Origin: Modicisalibacter xianhensis
GTDB taxonomy: Bacteria; Pseudomonadota; Gammaproteobacteria; Pseudomonadales; Halomonadaceae
Length of the DNA: 64,000 nucleotides
NCBI RefSeq assembly: GCF_900113605.1
Contig: NZ_FOPY01000007.1
Location: 124,001 to 188,000 of the forward strand
Direction: 5' to 3'
Below the pieces are notes generated by a model. That model did no database searches and was not told the DNA's origin. It worked only from the letters and a program-made list of their open reading frames with translations. Position 1 is the stretch's first letter, and every line of letters begins with the position of its first letter. Of the stretch, positions 25,982 through 35,227 are shown piece by piece. Position numbers and translations under genes: made by a program.

Positions 25982-26848
25982 TCAGGCGGACCTGTAGCGA
26001 TAGACGCGAAGGCTGGGCAGGAAAGCCTCTTCCTCGAGTTTTTCGTCGCTGCGCTTGGCCCGGGTTCGTCCTGCCGGTGGCGACGGCAATGGCTGATTAT
26101 GGTCGGGCAGACGACCATCGGCCGTGGGAATGAACAGCGGTAGCGGCAGGTTCATGGCTCGTCGGGTACGTCCGTCGGCGAGGGGCTCCTGAAAGAACAG
26201 GTTGGCACGCATCACAGGGGCCTGTCGCTGGACCTGGGCCAGTGGCTCGCCGTCGGGTATGCCGGCAAGGCGCCTCAGTTGTATACGAATATGTGGAGCG
26301 TCGCTATTCAGGTCCAGCAACTTGCGCTCGGCTTCGCGCACGCTCAGGCGCTTGATGGAGCGGCCACTGGTATACCAGGCCAGGCGCACCCGTGCCAATG
26401 GCGCATCGGCCACCGGCAAGTGACGCCAGCATTGCTTGAGGTGCAGGCGAGCCAGCCCTTGGCCGCGCAGATGGTCGTGCAGTGCCGGATGGCGAAACGG
26501 AAGGACAGCCTTGATCTCGGGAATCAGGTCGGCAGCCTGCTCTCGAATCTGCGCAAGCACATCGGCAAAGTGGTCCTTTGCGGCATTGGCATGCACTACA
26601 GCGTTCATCAATGTGTCGTCTGCAGCAATCAAGCCGACATAGCTGCGTGTGGCACGACCATCCTGTCCATCCTCGTACCAGAAATCGAGCAAGGCTCGAC
26701 GTAGCCATGCTGCATCCGGGCGAGGCGTGTCCAGTGCCCAGGCTGCGCTAGAGGCTTCATCGTAGTGACTCAGAAGGCTCTCGATACGCTGGATCACTTG
26801 ATCGAAGGCGGCTTCGAGTTCGGCCAGCAGGCGGTACTGTATATCCAT
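25982..26848 (-). CDS. Tus-like DNA replication terminus-binding protein (remote homologue)
   Basis: The 288-residue protein resembles E. coli Tus when compared by eye. Shared blocks include a segment near residue 120-175 (HDHLRG with LARVRLAWYTSGRSIKRL, compared with Tus HRHLPG and LRFGWANKHIIKNL), the segment PLPLFI then GRLPD (Tus PTPLIAL then GVPD), and the C-terminal strand FLPSLRVYRYRS (Tus LIIPRLHLYVAD). No other domain is seen. The protein is basic and has no signal peptide. If correct, it would bind Ter sites and arrest forks in one direction. I see no convincing Ter site beside the gene. AGAGGA precedes the ATG. Confidence 0.55.
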   Translation of the reverse strand: MDIQYRLLAELEAAFDQVIQRIESLLSHYDEASSAAWALDTPRPDAAWLRRALLDFWYEDGQDGRATRSYVGLIAADDTLMNAVVHANAAKDHFADVLAQIREQAADLIPEIKAVLPFRHPALHDHLRGQGLARLHLKQCWRHLPVADAPLARVRLAWYTSGRSIKRLSVREAERKLLDLNSDAPHIRIQLRRLAGIPDGEPLAQVQRQAPVMRANLFFQEPLADGRTRRAMNLPLPLFIPTADGRLPDHNQPLPSPPAGRTRAKRSDEKLEEEAFLPSLRVYRYRSA

Positions 26849-26942
26849 GGCGGCATCCTCTGAATTCTTATACCGTTATCTTAGCGGCACATAAGGGAAT
26901 GGCCAATAGTTCTACGGGGGCACGAGTGGACCGTTTGGGAAA

Positions 26943-26964
26943 ACGGCGTCCCAAGGGACGCCGT
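26943..26964 (-). terminator. Intrinsic terminator of trhO
   Basis: ACGGCGTCCC and GGGACGCCGT form a 10-bp inverted repeat. Read on the minus strand it is followed by TTTT, eight bases after the trhO stop codon. Confidence 0.85.
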
Positions 26965-26971
26965 CACTGAA

Positions 26972-27928
26972 TCATGCGTCGCTTTCTTCCAAAAGCTTGG
27001 CCGTCTGGCGCGGGTCATGGCCAATCGGGTGGGGCTGGTTGCGGGCACGGGCCAGCTCGATCTGACGCTGACGTTCGCGGGCGCTGGCTCGTGTCTTTTC
27101 GGGCAATGTATCCCAGCAGTGCGGACAGCTGATGCCAGGCGAGTAGTGTTCCGACTGACGATCTTCCACGGAAATCGGCCGGCGACAGGCATGGCACTGG
27201 TCGAACTCGCCTTCGGATAGGTCATGGCGAACGGTGACCCGATTGTCGAACACGAAGCATTCACCACGCCACAGCGACTCGTTTTCGGGCACTTTTTCCA
27301 GGTAGTTGAGAATGCCGCCCTTGAGGTGAAAGACCTCCTCGAAGCCCTCGCTGAGCATGTAGCTCGAGGCCTTTTCGCAACGAATGCCGCCAGTGCAGAA
27401 CATGGCGACCTTCTTGTGGCGGCTTGGGTCGTAATGCTGCTTGACGTAGTCGGGAAACTCGCGAAAGGACTTGGTCCGGGGATCCACCGCTCCCTCGAAG
27501 GAGCCGATCTCCACTTCGTAGTCGTTGCGTGTATCGATCACCAGGACCTCGGGGTCGCTGATGATGGCATTCCACTCCTGAGGTTCGACGTAGGTGCCGA
27601 CGCGCTGGTTGGGGTCAACGCCCTGCACCCCGAGGGTCACGATCTCGCGCTTGAGCTTGACCTTGGTGCGATAGAACGGGTGAGCTTCGCAGTAGGATTC
27701 CTTGTGATCGATCCCTGCGAAGCGGTTATCTTCCTTGAGCCAGGCCAGCAGGGCATCGATGCTTGCCCGGGTACCGGACACTGTGCCATTGATGCCTTCT
27801 TCGGCGAGCAGCAGGGTGCCCTTGATGTCATGCGACTTGAGCGTTTCGAGCAGCGGCTCGCGCAGGGCTTCGTAGTCAGGCAGGGCGACGAACTTGTACA
27901 GCGCCGCCACGACGATGGTTTGGGTCAT
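26972..27928 (-). CDS. trhO: tRNA uridine(34) hydroxylase (rhodanese family)
   Basis: The 318-residue protein matches the YceA/TrhO family, which hydroxylates U34 of certain tRNAs using oxygen and precedes cmo5U formation. It has the N-terminal ferredoxin-like domain (residues 1-110) and a rhodanese domain with the active loop CTGGIRCEK (Cys178, Cys184). A C-terminal zinc-ribbon-like region with CHAC and CPHC follows. Length is slightly under the E. coli protein. GGAGA lies before the ATG. It appears monocistronic with its own terminator. Confidence 0.95.
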   Translation of the reverse strand: MTQTIVVAALYKFVALPDYEALREPLLETLKSHDIKGTLLLAEEGINGTVSGTRASIDALLAWLKEDNRFAGIDHKESYCEAHPFYRTKVKLKREIVTLGVQGVDPNQRVGTYVEPQEWNAIISDPEVLVIDTRNDYEVEIGSFEGAVDPRTKSFREFPDYVKQHYDPSRHKKVAMFCTGGIRCEKASSYMLSEGFEEVFHLKGGILNYLEKVPENESLWRGECFVFDNRVTVRHDLSEGEFDQCHACRRPISVEDRQSEHYSPGISCPHCWDTLPEKTRASARERQRQIELARARNQPHPIGHDPRQTAKLLEESDA

Positions 27929-28036
27929 GCAGAGTCTCCAGCAGGTCGCCCGCGTAAAGGGCGGACCGGATCGGTAAATCGTTTGCGGGCGTAGTTTACG
28001 TCAAACGCCTGCGGCTTTCATGCCGGCGGGAAAATG

Positions 28037-28064
28037 CGACGGGCCCGCAGAAGCGGGCCCGTCG
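28037..28064 (-). terminator. Intrinsic terminator of the agu operon
   Basis: CGACGGGCCCGC pairs with GCGGGCCCGTCG around a 4-base loop. On the minus strand it is followed by GCATTTTC, 22 bases after the aguB stop. Confidence 0.88.
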
Positions 28065-28086
28065 GGCGGCATGAAGGGCCTGGCAA

Positions 28087-28986
28087 TCAGCGGTCGCGGT
28101 AACGCCTGGTCAGGTCGCCATAGGCATCGATGCGGCGGTCGCGCAGGTAAGGCCACATGCGGCGCACATGCTCGCTGCGGCTCATGTCGAGCTCGACCAG
28201 CAGGCGCTCGGGCTCGTCGCCGGCATGGGCCAGGAATTCTCCCTGCGGACCGCAGATGAAACTGCCGCCCCAGAAGTTGATTCCCTCGCTTACCTTGCTG
28301 TGGTCGGGTTCGAAACCGACGCGGTTGGCGACCATCACCGGCAGGCCGTTGGCCACCCCATGGGCGCGCTGAACGATGGTCCAGGCGTCCTTCTGGCGGC
28401 CTTTCTCGGGCAGGTCATCGGGCGGATGCCAGCCGATGGCGGTCGGGTAGAGCAGGATCTCGGCCCCGGCCAGTGCCATCAGGCGCGCGGCTTCCGGATA
28501 CCACTGGTCCCAGCAGACCAGCACGCCGAGACGGCCCACGGAGGTGTCGATAGGTTCGAAGCCCTGCTCGGCATCGGCATCGCCCGGCGTGAAGTAGAAC
28601 TTCTCGTAGAAGCCCGGATCGTCGGGGATATGCATCTTGCGGTAATGCCCCACACGCCCACGACTGCGGTCGAGCACGATGGCCGTGTTGTGGTAGACCC
28701 CGGCAGCACGACGCTCGAAGATCGAGCCGACCAGCACGATATCGAGTTCGCGAGCGAGATCGGCCAGGCGTGTGGCAGTCGGGCCATCGAGCGGTTCGGC
28801 CAGATCGAACAGCTCGGCATCCTCGCACTGGCAGAAATAGTGCGTGGCATGGAGTTCCTGCAGCAGCACCAGTTCCGCGCCGCGCTCCGCCAACTCGCGA
28901 ATGCCGGCTTCGCTCTCGTCCAGGCTGCGCTGCTTGTCCGGCCATGCGGCTTGCTGGACCAGGCCAACCTTGAGGGTCTTGCTCAT
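28087..28986 (-). CDS. aguB: N-carbamoylputrescine amidase
   Basis: The 299-residue nitrilase-superfamily hydrolase has the expected triad: Glu44 (LLQEL), Lys117 (HYRKMHIP) and Cys158 (VLVCWDQWYPE). It converts N-carbamoylputrescine to putrescine, CO2 and ammonia, the second step of agmatine catabolism. It follows aguA with its ATG one base after the aguA stop, and GAGGAG at the aguA end serves as ribosome site. The pair supplies putrescine, which the gamma-glutamyl pathway genes at 54-63 kb could degrade. No local aguR-type regulator is seen. Confidence 0.95.
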   Translation of the reverse strand: MSKTLKVGLVQQAAWPDKQRSLDESEAGIRELAERGAELVLLQELHATHYFCQCEDAELFDLAEPLDGPTATRLADLARELDIVLVGSIFERRAAGVYHNTAIVLDRSRGRVGHYRKMHIPDDPGFYEKFYFTPGDADAEQGFEPIDTSVGRLGVLVCWDQWYPEAARLMALAGAEILLYPTAIGWHPPDDLPEKGRQKDAWTIVQRAHGVANGLPVMVANRVGFEPDHSKVSEGINFWGGSFICGPQGEFLAHAGDEPERLLVELDMSRSEHVRRMWPYLRDRRIDAYGDLTRRYRDR

Positions 28987-28987
28987 C

Positions 28988-30055
28988 TCAACGCTCCTCG
29001 TCGTCTTGCGGGGCCCCGGGCGCAGCCAGGGTACCTCGCGGTAACTGCATCGTCAGGCAGTGTAGGCTGCCATGTTGACGAATGACACTGCGACAGTCGA
29101 TAGGAACGATGTCGCGGTCGGGAAATGCCTCGGCCAGCGTCCTGAGTGCCTGGGCATCGGCGGCATCGGCATAGGTCGGAACCAGCACGGCGCCGTTGAT
29201 GATCAGGAAATTGGCGTAGGTCGCCGGCAGGCGGTGGCCGTCCTCGGGGTCGAAGCACGGCTTTGGCCAGGGCAGGGCAACCAGGCGATACGGCGCCCCG
29301 TTAGACTGCCGCAGTGCCAGAAGTTCCTCTTCCATCGCAGCCAGTGCGGCATGGTGCGGGTCGTCACGATCGTTGCAGCGCACGTAGGCGATGGTCTGCG
29401 GGTCACAGAAACGCGCCAGGGTATCGATATGGCTGTCGGTGTCGTCGCCTTCGAGATGACCATGTTTTAGCCACAGTACCCGTTCGACGCCGAAATCCGC
29501 CCGTAGACGCGCCTCGACCTCGTCGCGCGAAAGCTGCGGGTTGCGGTTCTCGTTGAGCAGGCAGGCTTCGGTGGTCAGCAGTGTGCCCTGTCCGTCAGTC
29601 TCGATGCCTCCGCCTTCCAGCACCATGTCGCGTGATTCCACCGCGGTGACGAAGGTGCCGCTGGCCGCGAGGCACTGGGTCAGGGCGTTGTCACGCTGGG
29701 CCGGAAACTTGCCACCCCAGCCAGTAAACGTGTAGTCGAGCAACACGACCTTGCCGTCGCGCTCCACCCCGATAGGGCCATGATCACGGGCCCAGGTGTC
29801 ATCGGCTGGCGCTTCGACCATCCGTACCCGGTCGGCAGTAATACCAAGATTGGCAAAGGTCGCTGCCAGGCGTTCTCGCGTGCTTTGGTCAGGGACCGTG
29901 ATCAATACCCCCTGATAGCGTGCAATGGCGACGACCATGGCTTCCAGCGTAGCTTCGATGCGTTCGAGCTGGGGCGCCCAGTCGCTCTCGCGAGTCGGCC
30001 AGGTGAGCTGGATGGCATCCTGCGGATACCACTCGGGGAACAGACGCTGTGACAT
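28988..30055 (-). CDS. aguA: Agmatine deiminase
   Basis: The 355-residue enzyme of the guanidine-modifying superfamily converts agmatine to N-carbamoylputrescine and ammonia. Recognisable blocks are TWPTRESDWAPQL at the N-terminus, DDTWARDHGP, GWGGKFPAQRDN, HGHLEGDDTDSHIDT and, near the end, HGSLHCLTMQLPRG with the catalytic cysteine. The ATG at 30055 has GGAG six bases upstream; another ATG at 30067 lacks one. It forms a two-gene operon with aguB and is divergent from the lol genes. Confidence 0.96.
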   Translation of the reverse strand: MSQRLFPEWYPQDAIQLTWPTRESDWAPQLERIEATLEAMVVAIARYQGVLITVPDQSTRERLAATFANLGITADRVRMVEAPADDTWARDHGPIGVERDGKVVLLDYTFTGWGGKFPAQRDNALTQCLAASGTFVTAVESRDMVLEGGGIETDGQGTLLTTEACLLNENRNPQLSRDEVEARLRADFGVERVLWLKHGHLEGDDTDSHIDTLARFCDPQTIAYVRCNDRDDPHHAALAAMEEELLALRQSNGAPYRLVALPWPKPCFDPEDGHRLPATYANFLIINGAVLVPTYADAADAQALRTLAEAFPDRDIVPIDCRSVIRQHGSLHCLTMQLPRGTLAAPGAPQDDEER

Positions 30056-30242
30056 GGCGGTCTCCATAGGGCCAGTCGTTTACCGTACCGCCGCTGAGGG
30101 TTCGGCTCCGTCAGCATCGCAGTGGGCCGCGGCATTGTATTGACCGGCGCGCAACATGCAAGTCCTTTTGAACCGTTACCCGGCGATGCGTCACGACGCG
30201 AAAAACCGTACCATGGCCGCTCGTCGACAAGGAACCGAATTG

Positions 30243-31484
30243 ATGCTGGATCGCCTACCCTTTCTCATCGGGCTGCGCTATGTGCGCGCCAAACGACGTA
30301 ACCACTTCATCTCCTTCATTTCCCTGACCTCGATGCTGGGGCTCACCCTGGGGGTGGCCGTGCTCATCCTGGTGCTGTCGGTGATGAACGGCTTCGATCA
30401 TGAGCTGCGCTCGCGGGTACTGGGCATGGTGCCGCATACGCGTATCGAGCAGCCCTCGGGCATGACCGACTGGAAGCCGCTGGCCGAGCGCCTGATGCAG
30501 CGCGAGCATGTCGTGGGTGCTGCCCCCTACGTACAACAGCAGGGCATGTTCTCGGTAAGTGGCCGCAACGAAGGCGGCCTGGTCTATGGCATCGTGCCGG
30601 AATACGAGCGCCAGGTGTCGATCATCGAGGATCACATGCAGCAGGGCAGCCTCGACTCGCTCGAGCCGGGGTCATGGAACATCGTGCTGGGGGATCTGCT
30701 GGCGCGCAATCTCGGTGTCGGTGTCGGTGACAAGGTCACGTTGCTGGTGCCCGAGGCTTCCATCACGCCGGCCGGGGTCTTTCCGCGGCTCAAGCGCTTC
30801 AACGTGAGCGGGACCTTCAAGGTCGGGGCGGATATCGATGCCAGCCTCGCCTATGCCAACATCGAAGACATGCAGACCCTGGCACGCATGGGCGATGCGG
30901 TAGGCGGCCTGCGCCTCGAACTCGACGACCTGTTCCTGGCCAACCAGGTCACCCGCGAGATCGTCAATGACCTGGGCTACGGCTACCGGGGCATGGACTG
31001 GACCTACACCCACGGCAACCTGTTCCAGGCAATCCAGATGGAGAAGCGTATGATTGGCCTGTTGCTGATGGTGATCGTCGCCGTGGCAGCGTTCAACATC
31101 GTCTCGACGCTGGTCATGGTGGTTACCGACAAGCATGCCGATATTGCCATCCTGCGTACCATCGGTGCCCGGCCGAAGTCGATCATGGGTATCTTCATCG
31201 TTCAGGGGCTGACCATCGGCGTCATCGGGATCGTCATCGGGGTCATCCTGGGCATCGTTCTCGCCCTGTCAATCTCGGACATCATCGCCTGGTTCGAAGC
31301 CACGACCGGCATCCAGTTCCTGGATCCCAATGTCTACTTCATCAGCTACCTGCCGTCGCGACTCAATCTCGAGGATGTAGGCATCATCGTGGTGTCGGCC
31401 TTGGTATTGAGCTTCCTTTCCACCTTATATCCGGCCTGGCGTGCAGCGCGTATCCAGCCGGCCGAAGTGCTGCGTTACGAGTAA
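30243..31484 (+). CDS. Lipoprotein-releasing ABC transporter permease (LolC/LolE/LolF family)
   Basis: The 413-residue inner-membrane permease has one N-terminal helix (about 20-50), a large periplasmic domain and three C-terminal helices, the MacB/LolC fold. It starts with the typical LIGLRYVRAKRRNHFISFIS. With LolD it extracts outer-membrane lipoproteins from the inner membrane and hands them to LolA. Only one permease gene is present here, whereas E. coli and Pseudomonas have lolC and lolE around lolD; a single LolF-type homodimer is likely unless the partner lies elsewhere. AAGGAA precedes the ATG at 30243; in-frame upstream starts are not homologous. Confidence 0.92.
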   Translation: MLDRLPFLIGLRYVRAKRRNHFISFISLTSMLGLTLGVAVLILVLSVMNGFDHELRSRVLGMVPHTRIEQPSGMTDWKPLAERLMQREHVVGAAPYVQQQGMFSVSGRNEGGLVYGIVPEYERQVSIIEDHMQQGSLDSLEPGSWNIVLGDLLARNLGVGVGDKVTLLVPEASITPAGVFPRLKRFNVSGTFKVGADIDASLAYANIEDMQTLARMGDAVGGLRLELDDLFLANQVTREIVNDLGYGYRGMDWTYTHGNLFQAIQMEKRMIGLLLMVIVAVAAFNIVSTLVMVVTDKHADIAILRTIGARPKSIMGIFIVQGLTIGVIGIVIGVILGIVLALSISDIIAWFEATTGIQFLDPNVYFISYLPSRLNLEDVGIIVVSALVLSFLSTLYPAWRAARIQPAEVLRYE

Positions 31485-31493
31485 GGGCCCGTC

Positions 31494-32186
31494 ATGACCG
31501 AACAGACCAGACAACCAATGCTCGAGTGCCGGAACCTGACTCGCACATACCATGAAGGTCCACAGGACGTGACCGTTCTTGATGACCTCGAACTCGACGT
31601 GGGCGCAGGAGAGCGAGTTGCCATCGTCGGCAGCTCCGGCTCGGGCAAGACCACGCTGCTCAACCTGCTGGGGGGGCTCGACCGGCCCACGTCGGGAACG
31701 GTGACTATCGCCGGCCAGACACTTTCGGCGCTGAGCGATACGGCGCTTGGGGATTTTCGTAACCGCCATATCGGCTTCGTCTATCAGTTTCACCATTTGC
31801 TGGCCGAGTTCACGGCGTGTGAAAACGCTGCACTGCCGCTCATCGTGCGCGGCCAGAAACGCCGCGAGGCCGAGCGGCGAGCCATGGATATCCTCGAGCG
31901 GGTGGGCATGGCCCAGCGGGGCCACCACAAGCCCGGCGAGCTGTCCGGGGGAGAGCGCCAGCGAGTGGCAATTGCCCGGGCGCTGATCACCGATCCCAGT
32001 CTCATGCTGATGGATGAGCCGACCGGTAACCTCGATCAGGCGACAGCAGCCACCATCCTTGGATTGATGGATGAGCTATCGACCACGAGCGCCTGTGCAT
32101 TCGTGATCGTGACCCACGACCCGGGCCTGGCCCAGCATCAGGACCGGGTGCTCAGGCTCGATGGAGGACGCCTGGCAGCGTCCTGA
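31494..32186 (+). CDS. lolD: Lipoprotein-releasing system ATP-binding protein
   Basis: The 230-residue ABC ATPase has Walker A ([12 protein letters not shown]), signature ([15 protein letters not shown]), Walker B ([12 protein letters not shown]) and the H-loop histidine (VTHDPG). The [17 protein letters not shown] segment is typical of LolD rather than MacB. It follows the permease by nine bases and powers release of lipoproteins. Its stop is three bases from the end of the convergent DUF2062 gene. Confidence 0.95.
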   Translation: MTEQTRQPMLECRNLTRTYHEGPQDVTVLDDLELDVGAGERVAIVGSSGSGKTTLLNLLGGLDRPTSGTVTIAGQTLSALSDTALGDFRNRHIGFVYQFHHLLAEFTACENAALPLIVRGQKRREAERRAMDILERVGMAQRGHHKPGELSGGERQRVAIARALITDPSLMLMDEPTGNLDQATAATILGLMDELSTTSACAFVIVTHDPGLAQHQDRVLRLDGGRLAAS

Positions 32187-32189
32187 CCG

Positions 32190-32795
32190 TCAACGCCTTG
32201 GCGGATCGATGTCGGCTTCCTGGGTGGGCGCGTCAGCGCAGGAGCGGGTATCCGCAGGCGGAACCGCTTGTTGGCGGGCCTGCCTGCGACGACGTGCACG
32301 GCGACGCCAACTGCGTGAGACGTGCCAGCGCCAGATCAGGCGGATCAGCGCATTGCCGGCCAGGCCGAGGACGACGGCGGAGACCAGCGAACCGAGCAGC
32401 AGGGCCGGCAAGGCTTCCACCATGCGCTCGGCGATCCACTGGGTGCTGATCCGGTCGGGAACGTGACTGGCTGGCGTGTCGAGCAGCCAGGCACCGAGCC
32501 GGTAATTGCAGTAGAAGATGGGCGGCATCGTCAGCGGGTTGGTCAACCAGACCAAGCCAACCGATAGCGGCAGGTTGCAGCGCAATAGCCAGGCACCGAA
32601 AGCCGCCAGCAACATCTGGAAGGGGATCGGCAACAGGGCGCAGAACAGGCCCACCATGAAGGCATTGCCCACCGAGCGGCGGGTAAGCACCCAGAGCGAG
32701 GCATCGCCGATGATATGGCTCATGAAACGCAGCGAGCGGGTGCGCTTCAGGGTGTCCGGGTGGGGCATGTAGCGCTGGATCAGACGGCGCGGCAT
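32190..32795 (-). CDS. DUF2062 membrane protein
   Basis: The 201-residue protein belongs to DUF2062, a small inner-membrane family of unknown function. It has a conserved centre with LLPIPFQMLLAAFGAWLL and WLTNPLTMPPIFYCNY, two to three membrane helices (about 45-75, 85-105, 135-160) and a very basic C-terminal tail (RRRARRRRQARQQ). It is the only minus-strand gene inside a long plus-strand envelope run. Its start lies next to the upstream edge of comEC, so the two may share a divergent promoter region. I recall the same neighbour order in Pseudomonas. Confidence 0.88.
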   Translation of the reverse strand: MPRRLIQRYMPHPDTLKRTRSLRFMSHIIGDASLWVLTRRSVGNAFMVGLFCALLPIPFQMLLAAFGAWLLRCNLPLSVGLVWLTNPLTMPPIFYCNYRLGAWLLDTPASHVPDRISTQWIAERMVEALPALLLGSLVSAVVLGLAGNALIRLIWRWHVSRSWRRRARRRRQARQQAVPPADTRSCADAPTQEADIDPPRR

Positions 32796-32886
32796 GGCAT
32801 GGCTCGCTGGTTCGAATCCGGATCATTATCCACACATGGCCGCCATCGTGCCACGGCTGGTCTGTCTTGCGACAAGGAACGGGCTC

Positions 32887-35172
32887 ATGGGGGTGGCTGC
32901 GCCACTGGCCATTGCAGCGATACTCGGTGCCTGTCTAGGCGCTTGGGGGCCCGCCGGCGCCTTTGGCGCAGCGGCGCTGGCGCTACTGATCAGCCTGGCG
33001 GCTTCACGCTATCTTGCCGCTGCATTGATCGTGGTGGCTGCCTTCAGTGCCGGGCAGGTGCTGGTGGCGCGCGGTGCCGTGCTACCGGCCGGCCTGGCCA
33101 GCGAGGATGTGGCAGTCACCGGGCGCATTGAGTCACTGAGTGACGAGGGGCGTTTCCGACGCCTGCGTCTCTCGCTCGAAGCGTGTCAGCCCCTGGAGGC
33201 CGTGCGCGTCTCCTGCGGGCGATTGCGCCATGTTCGGGTCAACTGGTATGACTCGCCCCCGTTGGAAAAGGGCGAACGCTGGACGTTGACCCTGCGCGTG
33301 CGCCCACCATCTGGCTTCGCCAACCCCCACACCTTCGATTACGCCGCCTGGCTGTGGCGCGAAGGGATCGGTGCTACCGGTTACGTGCGCAATATCCCTT
33401 CGCCCCGTCGACTGGACGAGGCCAGGCCGGGGCTGCGCGAACGGGCGCTTGCCTTTCTTGATGACCACACCTCAGATGGCTTGGTACGTCGCTGGCTGGC
33501 AGCGCTGACTTTGGGTGAGGGCGAGCGCCTCGACGATAGCGACTGGGCGCTGCTCAATGCCAGCGGTACCACGCATCTGATGGTGATTTCCGGGCTGCAT
33601 GTCGGTTTGGCGTCCACATTCATGCTGATGTTGGCACGCGGCACGGCACGCCTGACCATGCCCCGACGCTGGCGGATGACGACCTGGCCATGGTGGTGTG
33701 CTGCCGGAGCGGCCGTCGGTTACGCCTGGTTGGCCGGTCTCGAGCCACCGGCCATGCGTGCCATGATCATGACGTTGATCGGGCTGTGGGTGGCCAGTGG
33801 GCGCCATGCGCCTGGTCCCTGGCAAGGCTGGTGGCTGGCACTGGCCATCGTGCTGCTGGTCGATCCGCTGGCATTATGGCGTCCGGGGCTCTGGTTATCC
33901 TTTGTGGCCGTGGGGCTGTTGATCCTGGCTTGGCAGGGACGGCCTCGGCCGCATGGGGTGCGTGGCTGGCTATGGGCGTTGTTGCGTACCCAATGCCTGC
34001 TGGCGCCGCTGATGGCCGCTGCTGTGCTGATCGCGTTCGATCGGCTGTCGCCGGTAGCGCCGCTGATCAATCTCGTGGCAGTTCCGCTGGTCGGTAGCGT
34101 CATGGTACCGCTGGGGTTGGCAGGCTGGTTGCTGGCCTGGCTGCCGCCCTTGGCGGAGGCCTGCTGGGCGCTGTTCGGTTGGTTGGCCTCAGGTGTTTAC
34201 TGGGCGTTGACGCTCGCTGTCGACGTGGCGCCAGTATGGCAACCGGCAGCCTGGCAGACTTTGCCCCTGGCGCTGGTGCTGGCCTCACTGACTCTGCTTT
34301 GGGCACTGCCGGGGTGGAGTCTGGTGCCACGCTGGGCAGGCAGTGTTGCGCTTGGACTGTTGAGTGTGACTCTGGTGCCTCCCGGTCTTCCCGAAGGCCG
34401 GGTGAAAGTCCGTCTCCATGACGTCGGCCAGGGTCAGTTGATCGAATTGCGGACTGCACGACATCGTCTTCTCTATGACACAGGGCCGCGCTTCGGTTCC
34501 GGCTTCATGCCGCTGTCCACGCTCTGGCCGGTTGGGCAGCGCTTTGATGGTGTCATCGTCAGTCATGCCGATACGGACCATGCTGGCGGTATCGCTGCCC
34601 TGCGCCAGGATCACTCCGTTGCGCGCTGGTGGTCGCCGGGTGTCGAATCGCTGGCGGTGCCGGTCACACCTTGCCGTGCCGGCCAGCGCTGGCAGTGGGA
34701 TGGTGTCGAGTTCCGCTTTCTCTGGCCGTTTGCCGACCCCTCGGCGCTAGCGGACAACGATCGTTCCTGTGTATTGCTGGTGAGTGCCGGTGGGCAACGC
34801 CTGTTGATCGGTGGCGATGCCGGGAGCGAAGTGGAAGAGGCCTTGCTGTCGCGGCTGGGCGGCAACGTGGATGTGCTCGTGGCCGGCCACCATGGCAGCC
34901 GCACCAGTTCCTCGCCCGCCTGGGTGTCGTCGACCCGGCCGGCAGCCGTCTTGTTCAGTGCGGGGCGTGGCAATCCTCATGGCCATCCGCATGCCGAAGT
35001 CGTCAAGCGCTTCCGGCGCGCCGATAGTTGCTTGTGGAACACTGCAATCGACGGGGCTCTGACGTTCATGCTTGGCGATCCGCAGGGCGTCGGCGTCACA
35101 CCGCGACGAGCGCTTGCGGGCTCGCGAGGCGGTGTCGGTCATGTCTGCCATGCGATAGAATCGCGACCTTGA
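32887..35172 (+). CDS. comEC: DNA internalization-related competence protein ComEC/Rec2
   Basis: The 761-residue membrane protein has N-terminal helices with an OB-like DUF4131 domain (about 60-190), a central Competence domain of multiple membrane helices (about 200-480) and a C-terminal metallo-beta-lactamase-like domain with SHADTDHAGG and AGHHGSRTSSS. It forms the inner-membrane channel for single-stranded DNA uptake. I chose the ATG at 32887 because AAGGA lies nine bases before it; ATGs at 32794 and 32836 would extend the N-terminus into the DUF2062 promoter region. Natural competence is possible, but other machinery is not in the window. Confidence 0.93.
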   Translation: MGVAAPLAIAAILGACLGAWGPAGAFGAAALALLISLAASRYLAAALIVVAAFSAGQVLVARGAVLPAGLASEDVAVTGRIESLSDEGRFRRLRLSLEACQPLEAVRVSCGRLRHVRVNWYDSPPLEKGERWTLTLRVRPPSGFANPHTFDYAAWLWREGIGATGYVRNIPSPRRLDEARPGLRERALAFLDDHTSDGLVRRWLAALTLGEGERLDDSDWALLNASGTTHLMVISGLHVGLASTFMLMLARGTARLTMPRRWRMTTWPWWCAAGAAVGYAWLAGLEPPAMRAMIMTLIGLWVASGRHAPGPWQGWWLALAIVLLVDPLALWRPGLWLSFVAVGLLILAWQGRPRPHGVRGWLWALLRTQCLLAPLMAAAVLIAFDRLSPVAPLINLVAVPLVGSVMVPLGLAGWLLAWLPPLAEACWALFGWLASGVYWALTLAVDVAPVWQPAAWQTLPLALVLASLTLLWALPGWSLVPRWAGSVALGLLSVTLVPPGLPEGRVKVRLHDVGQGQLIELRTARHRLLYDTGPRFGSGFMPLSTLWPVGQRFDGVIVSHADTDHAGGIAALRQDHSVARWWSPGVESLAVPVTPCRAGQRWQWDGVEFRFLWPFADPSALADNDRSCVLLVSAGGQRLLIGGDAGSEVEEALLSRLGGNVDVLVAGHHGSRTSSSPAWVSSTRPAAVLFSAGRGNPHGHPHAEVVKRFRRADSCLWNTAIDGALTFMLGDPQGVGVTPRRALAGSRGGVGHVCHAIESRP

Positions 35173-35227
35173 TGGTCCGCATCATTGATCGATGCAGGCT
35201 GGGCCGACGCATCAGGAGACATGACGA

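Noticed and set aside
26849-26900. Possible Ter-like sequence (TATGTGCCGCTAAG) upstream of the tus-like gene
   Set aside because: Only the outer bases match and the middle is one base short; it does not preserve the Ter core, so it was not called.
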